Assembly (NCBI GenBank): GCA_040756745.1
Contig: JBFLYO010000017.1
Location: 1 to 64,000, forward strand
Direction of reading: 5' to 3'
DNA: 64,000 nt
From: JBFLYO01 sp040756745
GTDB taxonomy: Bacteria > Bacteroidota > Ignavibacteria > UBA10030 > UBA6906
Below the pieces are notes generated by a model. The model was not told the origin of the DNA, ran no database searches, and saw only the letters and a list, made by a program, of their open reading frames with translations. Shown in pieces: positions 60,789 to 64,000 of the stretch. Made by a program: the position numbers and the translations under genes. How positions within the stretch are numbered: the stretch's first letter is position 1; each line of letters begins with the position of its first letter.

Positions 60789-61370
60789 CTAACGCTTCTG
60801 GGCAAGCTCTTTGCGGATCCGGCTCAAGGACTGGGGAGTGATGCCGAGGTAGGATGCAACCTGGCCCTGGGGAACCTTTTCGACCAGCGCAGGATAGGTT
60901 TTAAGAAAGGTCAGGTATCTCTCTTCAGCCGGCACGGAAAGCGCCTCCGTGATGCGGCGGTGTGTTGCAATGTAGTTTGCTTCCAACAGGAGGCGGAAGA
61001 ACCGTTCCATCTTGGGAACGTTGTCGAGCATCTGGTCCCTTGCGGCGCGCTCGAGCAGCAGGACGTCCGAGTCCTGCACGGCGTCAATGAAGTGCGTCGA
61101 GGGAGAACCGCAGAGGAAGCTCTGAAGGTCGGAGATCCACCAGTCTTCGATTGCGAACTGGACGATGTGCTCCTCTCCCTTATGATCAACGGTATACGTC
61201 CGGAGGCACCCGGCATTCACAAAGGCGAGGTTCCTGCAGATTTCCCCTTCCTGAAGCAGGAATTGCCGCTTGCGCACCTTTTTCGGCACGAAATACCGTG
61301 CGCAGAGGGCGAATTCCTCCTTTGTGAGGCGGATGCGTTTTTCAATGTGCCTCCGGAGTACTTCGTACAT
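60789..61370 (-). CDS. Crp/Fnr-family transcriptional regulator
   Basis: A 193-residue protein with an N-terminal cyclic-nucleotide-binding-type domain (LLQEGEICRNLAFVNAGCLRTYTV) and a C-terminal helix-turn-helix (VASYLGITPQSLSRIRKELAQ). There is no Fnr-type N-terminal cysteine cluster and the phosphate-binding cassette of cAMP receptors is not complete, as in many Bacteroidota Crp-like proteins. The effector is unknown. Located 125 bp upstream of yceI, a likely target. Confidence 0.92.
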   Translation of the reverse strand: MYEVLRRHIEKRIRLTKEEFALCARYFVPKKVRKRQFLLQEGEICRNLAFVNAGCLRTYTVDHKGEEHIVQFAIEDWWISDLQSFLCGSPSTHFIDAVQDSDVLLLERAARDQMLDNVPKMERFFRLLLEANYIATHRRITEALSVPAEERYLTFLKTYPALVEKVPQGQVASYLGITPQSLSRIRKELAQKR

Positions 61371-61456
61371 GATCGTGCTGTTGCTTTCCTATTTTCTCCC
61401 TTTCACGGCCCACGCCCTCCCAAGAAATCCCGGATGCTCGAGCGACAGACCATCCC

Positions 61457-61717
61457 TTATCTGACTTCTTCGGGTTGGCGCAGGAACCACTCGATACGCC
61501 CGCACGCTCTGCATGCGAGAATCGTCGCGGTTCTGTTTGCCCAATCGAGGCCGAAAAACGTCATCCCTGGCGTGTTGAGGAGCGTCGTGCCCTCGTCGAA
61601 CGTGTTCTGCCCGCACTGAAGGCAAAGGATGGGCTTCCCCCCGATGCGATAGGTATTGGTGTAATGGAGCACCTTCGTGGAATCGAACAGCGGCTTTTTC
61701 ATTCTGAACATTCCCAT
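61457..61717 (-). CDS. Small zinc-ribbon protein
   Basis: An 86-residue protein with two CxxC knuckles: ILCLQCGQNTF (about residues 31-41) and ILACRACGRIEWF (about 66-78), enough for one zinc ribbon. Between them lies TLLNTPGMTFFGLDWANRTA, a conserved pattern of small uncharacterised zinc-ribbon proteins. The ATG at 61717 has GGAG 6 nt upstream. It lies downstream of rsgA (37 bp). Role unknown; nucleic acid or protein binding is a guess. Confidence 0.75.
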   Translation of the reverse strand: MGMFRMKKPLFDSTKVLHYTNTYRIGGKPILCLQCGQNTFDEGTTLLNTPGMTFFGLDWANRTATILACRACGRIEWFLRQPEEVR

Positions 61718-61754
61718 ACGAGCTCCGGTTGTCTTGGTAGAGGATCTTGGGAGT

Positions 61755-62819
61755 TCACTTCTTCTTGACCAGCTTCAGCGCTTTGTTGATCATACGTCCA
61801 AACTGCTTGTCCTTCCTTCGCCGCTCGACGTAGGACATCTCGTGGAACGCGGACTCTTTCATCAGCTTCAAGTAGCTCTGGTAGCGCTCCTCGCTCAACT
61901 CGCCGCGTTCGAGGGCGGCGAGGACCGCACATCCGGATTCCGATGTGTGCGTGCAATCCGAGAACCGACACTTCTCGGCAATGCCGCTGATCTCCGGGAA
62001 GCTCTCGGCAATGCCCGCCTCGGCACCCATCATGCCAAGCTCTCTCATGCCCGGCGTATCGATCACGATCGCGCCTGAATCGAGAACTACGAGCTGTCTG
62101 CGCGCCGTGATGTGCCTCCCCCTCCCATCGCGCTCCCGAACCGAAGCCGTCTCGAATGTTTCCGCTCCGATCAGATGATTGAGAAGCGTTGTCTTTCCCA
62201 CGCCGGAGGATCCGAGCAGACAGTAGGTCTTCCCTTTGTGCAGCATTCGTCGCACCTCATCCAGGCCGACACCAGTCGTGTTGCTGAATGGGATGACTTT
62301 CGCCTCGATGTGGGCACGCCGGATTCCGGCGAGCATTTCTTCACGCTTCCCCGCGTCGACGAGATCGCACTTGCTCAGAAGAATCACGGGTTCAAGACGC
62401 CCCTCACGCGCAATGACCAGGTATCGCTCCATTCTCCTCAGATTGAAATTCGCATCGCACGACTGCATGATGAAGGCGACATCGACGTTCGAGGCGATTG
62501 ACTGAAACTCGATGTTCTTCCCGGCCGACTTTCTCCGCAGAATGGTCCTGCGCGGGAATACCTCATGGATGATTGCGAGAGCTCCGTCGTTATAGTACCT
62601 GACAAGCACCCAGTCTCCGACGCAGGGCAGGTCCTCTGCGGATGCGATGCCAAAGAGAAGCTTCCCGGTAGCCTCTGCCTGCACTTCTGCATCGCCACTG
62701 CGGACGAGGTATCGATCACGGTCGACACGCGACACGCGTGCGACTTCGCAATCGACGCAGTGCATCGAAGGGCGTTTATGTTGGAACCACTCAGTAAATC
62801 CAAGAGCAGGGAGATCCAT
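61755..62819 (-). CDS. rsgA: Ribosome small-subunit-dependent GTPase A
   Basis: A 354-residue circularly permuted GTPase. An N-terminal OB-fold (about 25-95), then G4 (ILLSKCDLVD), G1 (LLGSSGVGKTTLLNHL) and G3 (VIDTPGMRELG) in that order, and a C-terminal zinc motif (CRFSDCTHTSESGCAVLAAL). RsgA helps the last steps of 30S maturation and is a (p)ppGpp target. The initial ATG gives MDLPALGFTEWF, as in other FCB-type RsgA proteins. Confidence 0.96.
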   Translation of the reverse strand: MDLPALGFTEWFQHKRPSMHCVDCEVARVSRVDRDRYLVRSGDAEVQAEATGKLLFGIASAEDLPCVGDWVLVRYYNDGALAIIHEVFPRRTILRRKSAGKNIEFQSIASNVDVAFIMQSCDANFNLRRMERYLVIAREGRLEPVILLSKCDLVDAGKREEMLAGIRRAHIEAKVIPFSNTTGVGLDEVRRMLHKGKTYCLLGSSGVGKTTLLNHLIGAETFETASVRERDGRGRHITARRQLVVLDSGAIVIDTPGMRELGMMGAEAGIAESFPEISGIAEKCRFSDCTHTSESGCAVLAALERGELSEERYQSYLKLMKESAFHEMSYVERRRKDKQFGRMINKALKLVKKK

Positions 62820-62890
62820 GGGGGAAGAGCGGGAGCAAATTTGAGACTAGGGCATTCCGTTGCACAGTTATTACAAAACCCTATCCCCTC

Positions 62891-62953
62891 CCCCTTCCCC
62901 TTGGAAAGGGGAAGGGGTGAACGTCAAACCTCCCTCCCTTATCAAGGGAGGGA
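62891..62953. repeat. Two perfect C/G-rich hairpins, dispersed type
   Basis: Hairpin 1: CCCCTTCCCCTT (62891-62902), loop gga, AAGGGGAAGGGG (62906-62917). Hairpin 2: TCCCTCCCTT (62931-62940), loop atc, AAGGGAGGGA (62944-62953), followed by tcgagggtggg. They share the CTCCCTT-n3-AAGGGAG plan with 53765-53793. They lie in the 206-bp gap upstream of rsgA, which contains no gene. Confidence 0.65.
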
Positions 62954-63025
62954 TCGAGGGTGGGTTCAGAAAGAAGCGCTTGATCATTACGCAGACTGAC
63001 GTTAAGGTTCAGGATAAAATTCACG

Positions 63026-63358
63026 TTAAGGGGCTGGGGCATGGGGCCGTCGGAGGAGAAAATATGAAACTATGGCGAGGATTCCTACATGAAAGCCCGG
63101 TTCATCGAGCGAGTGAAACGCGCTGACGATGGCATGGTACGCCATCCAGGCGATGGGTAACCAGCGGGTCCGGCCAGCGCCGCGGAGCAGAAAGATGCCC
63201 CCTGCAATTGCGATCAACCGGACAGTCAGCGCCAGAATCAGTTGCGGATCCAACGGCGCCTGTACATTGATCTCCGTTGCGTGGTAGGCAAACCCCACGG
63301 CGCCGGCAAGGATGAACAGCCAGCCGAGGACGATATGTGATAACGGCTGTTTGCACAC
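63026..63358 (-). CDS. Small multi-pass membrane protein, unknown
   Basis: A 110-residue protein with four hydrophobic segments (about 8-27, 40-60, 66-82, 88-104). No named family recognised; small four-helix proteins of this form (DoxX-like size but without its motifs) are common in Bacteroidota. Its start lies 15 bp past the stop of the radical SAM gene, so both are probably cotranscribed. Its last codons lie in a patch with GTTAAGG words like those of the repeat arrays. Confidence 0.72.
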   Translation of the reverse strand: MCKQPLSHIVLGWLFILAGAVGFAYHATEINVQAPLDPQLILALTVRLIAIAGGIFLLRGAGRTRWLPIAWMAYHAIVSAFHSLDEPGFHVGILAIVSYFLLRRPHAPAP

Positions 63359-63373
63359 GGTTTCCGTCAGAGT

Positions 63374-64000
63374 CTAGCGACCGTATTCCAGGTGAATCGT
63401 GGCCAAGCGGTCGTAGAAGCGTCTGCCTTTCAGGATGGTGCCGGGGATGTCGCGCAGGGCATATTTTTTCAACTGGGAAATCTGTCGCCTCATGGGTATA
63501 GCGTGCATGAAGAGTTGGCGGTACTCCCGGTAAAACTCCTTGATGGGCAGAGCGGTGGGGAGCAGTGTGTGGATAAAGTCGAAGTCGTCGTAGTTCCGCG
63601 TGACGATCTGGTCCCTGACTTCTTCATAAAGATCGGTCCCGGGAAGGGGGGTCAGTACCGCGAACGAAGCGTAGTTCAATCCCAGGTCGCGGCAATATTG
63701 CCGGAATGAGAAAAAATCGGCATGTGAAAAATCGGGGCGGACGATGAACGAGGCGTACACATCGATACCAAGATCCTGCAGCATACGTACGGCCCTCTCA
63801 TTGTCGCTTGCCGTTGAGCTCTTTCCGACATAGGCAAGATCCTCGTCCCTGAAGAACTCCAGCCCGATGAACACCCGCTCGAGTCCAACATCCCGCCAAG
63901 TATCCAACAGCCGAGGGTTGCGTGCGATCGTGTCGCTCCTCCCGTAGAGAAAATAGCGCTTCCGGATTCCCGCCTCCTTGATACGTCGGGCAAGCTCCGA
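63374..64000 (-). CDS. Radical SAM protein, C-terminal part (B12-type, hopanoid-methylase-like), truncated
   Basis: The last 208 residues of a protein that continues past the right edge. The visible part has KRYFLYGRSDTIARNPRLLDTWRDVGLERVFIGLEFFRDEDLAYVGK, MLQDLGIDVYASFIVRPDF, PLPGTDLYEE and a C-terminal helical tail. This matches the (beta/alpha) end of the B12-binding radical SAM proteins, including hopanoid C-3 methylases (HpnR-like). The CxxxCxxC cluster would lie outside the window, so the exact subfamily is uncertain. A Met at 63907 is internal and not the start. Confidence 0.75.
   Translation of the reverse strand, partial: SELARRIKEAGIRKRYFLYGRSDTIARNPRLLDTWRDVGLERVFIGLEFFRDEDLAYVGKSSTASDNERAVRMLQDLGIDVYASFIVRPDFSHADFFSFRQYCRDLGLNYASFAVLTPLPGTDLYEEVRDQIVTRNYDDFDFIHTLLPTALPIKEFYREYRQLFMHAIPMRRQISQLKKYALRDIPGTILKGRRFYDRLATIHLEYGR

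Noticed and set aside
63001..63040. Third copy of the 17-bp unit
   Set aside because: Two GTTAAGG words occur, but the surrounding bases do not match the unit and part is coding; too weak to call.

Overview
The window is chromosomal DNA of a GC-rich (around 60% by eye) Gram-negative bacterium. Outer-membrane biology is clear: a TonB-dependent receptor, a beta-barrel protein ending in Phe, and several lipobox or Tat signals. The gene content (YpdA-like flavoprotein, DUF6132, DUF2723, OmdA-like proteins, S9/M28/M19 peptidases, dual serine/threonine kinase, LepA-LepB-HemW order) fits the Bacteroidota/Ignavibacteriota/Chlorobiota (FCB) side of the tree better than Proteobacteria. This is an inference; no rRNA gene is present to settle it. 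There is no phage, transposase, plasmid or CRISPR array. About 60 protein genes and one tRNA gene are supported.

Region by region. 1-4.9 kb: a leftward lepA - lepB - lepB - hemW operon with a truncated DUF2723 membrane protein after it. 5.0-7.0 kb: a HAD phosphatase translationally coupled to an L-2-hydroxyglutarate oxidase-like flavoprotein. 7.1-20.9 kb: a leftward operon hemX-hemA-hemC-hemD-hemE-hemF-(PAS hybrid histidine kinase)-hemH-hemY-hemB-hemL-(PEBP). It encodes every step from glutamyl-tRNA to protoheme by the C5, oxygen-dependent route. 21-23 kb: acetyl-CoA synthetase. 23.2-25 kb: ECF sigma factor, zinc anti-sigma factor and three small stress or membrane genes (DUF2892, OsmC, DUF6132). 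25-26.5 kb: an APC permease. 26.6-28.3 kb: an arsR-arsM-arsN2 arsenic methylation operon with a perfect inverted-repeat operator over its -10 box. 28.3-38.5 kb: YpdA-like reductase, thioredoxin-TPR chaperone, S9 peptidase, outer-membrane barrel and a polypeptide carrying two complete kinase domains. 38.9-40.6 kb: cytochrome b, a tiny Cys-rich lipoprotein and a Tat-exported molybdopterin oxidoreductase. 40.7-47.8 kb: M28 peptidase, secreted protein, an aminopeptidase P remnant, GH4 glycosidase, AGE epimerase and GltS. 47.8-64 kb: tRNA-Ser(UGA), PLP decarboxylase, TonB receptor, DinB, M19 dipeptidase, Tat amidase, two OmdA-type proteins around an atypical ketosynthase, MFS transporter, YceI, Crp-like regulator, zinc ribbon, RsgA, and the C-terminal part of a radical SAM protein.

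The least explained structure is intergenic. Five gaps between 46.4 and 58.7 kb are filled with degenerate tandem heptanucleotides built on shared words (ATTGCGG, AATTGAC, CTGACTT and their complements), several ending exactly at a stop codon. Two other gaps, 50 kb apart, share a 17-bp tandem unit together with hexamer runs. A separate set of C/G-rich perfect hairpins sits in two gaps, and a dispersed palindrome lies in the leader of the tRNA gene. Other points of note are the ketosynthase lacking both catalytic histidines, the sensor kinase embedded in the heme operon, and the possible c-type heme or zinc mini-lipoprotein in the molybdoenzyme cluster.
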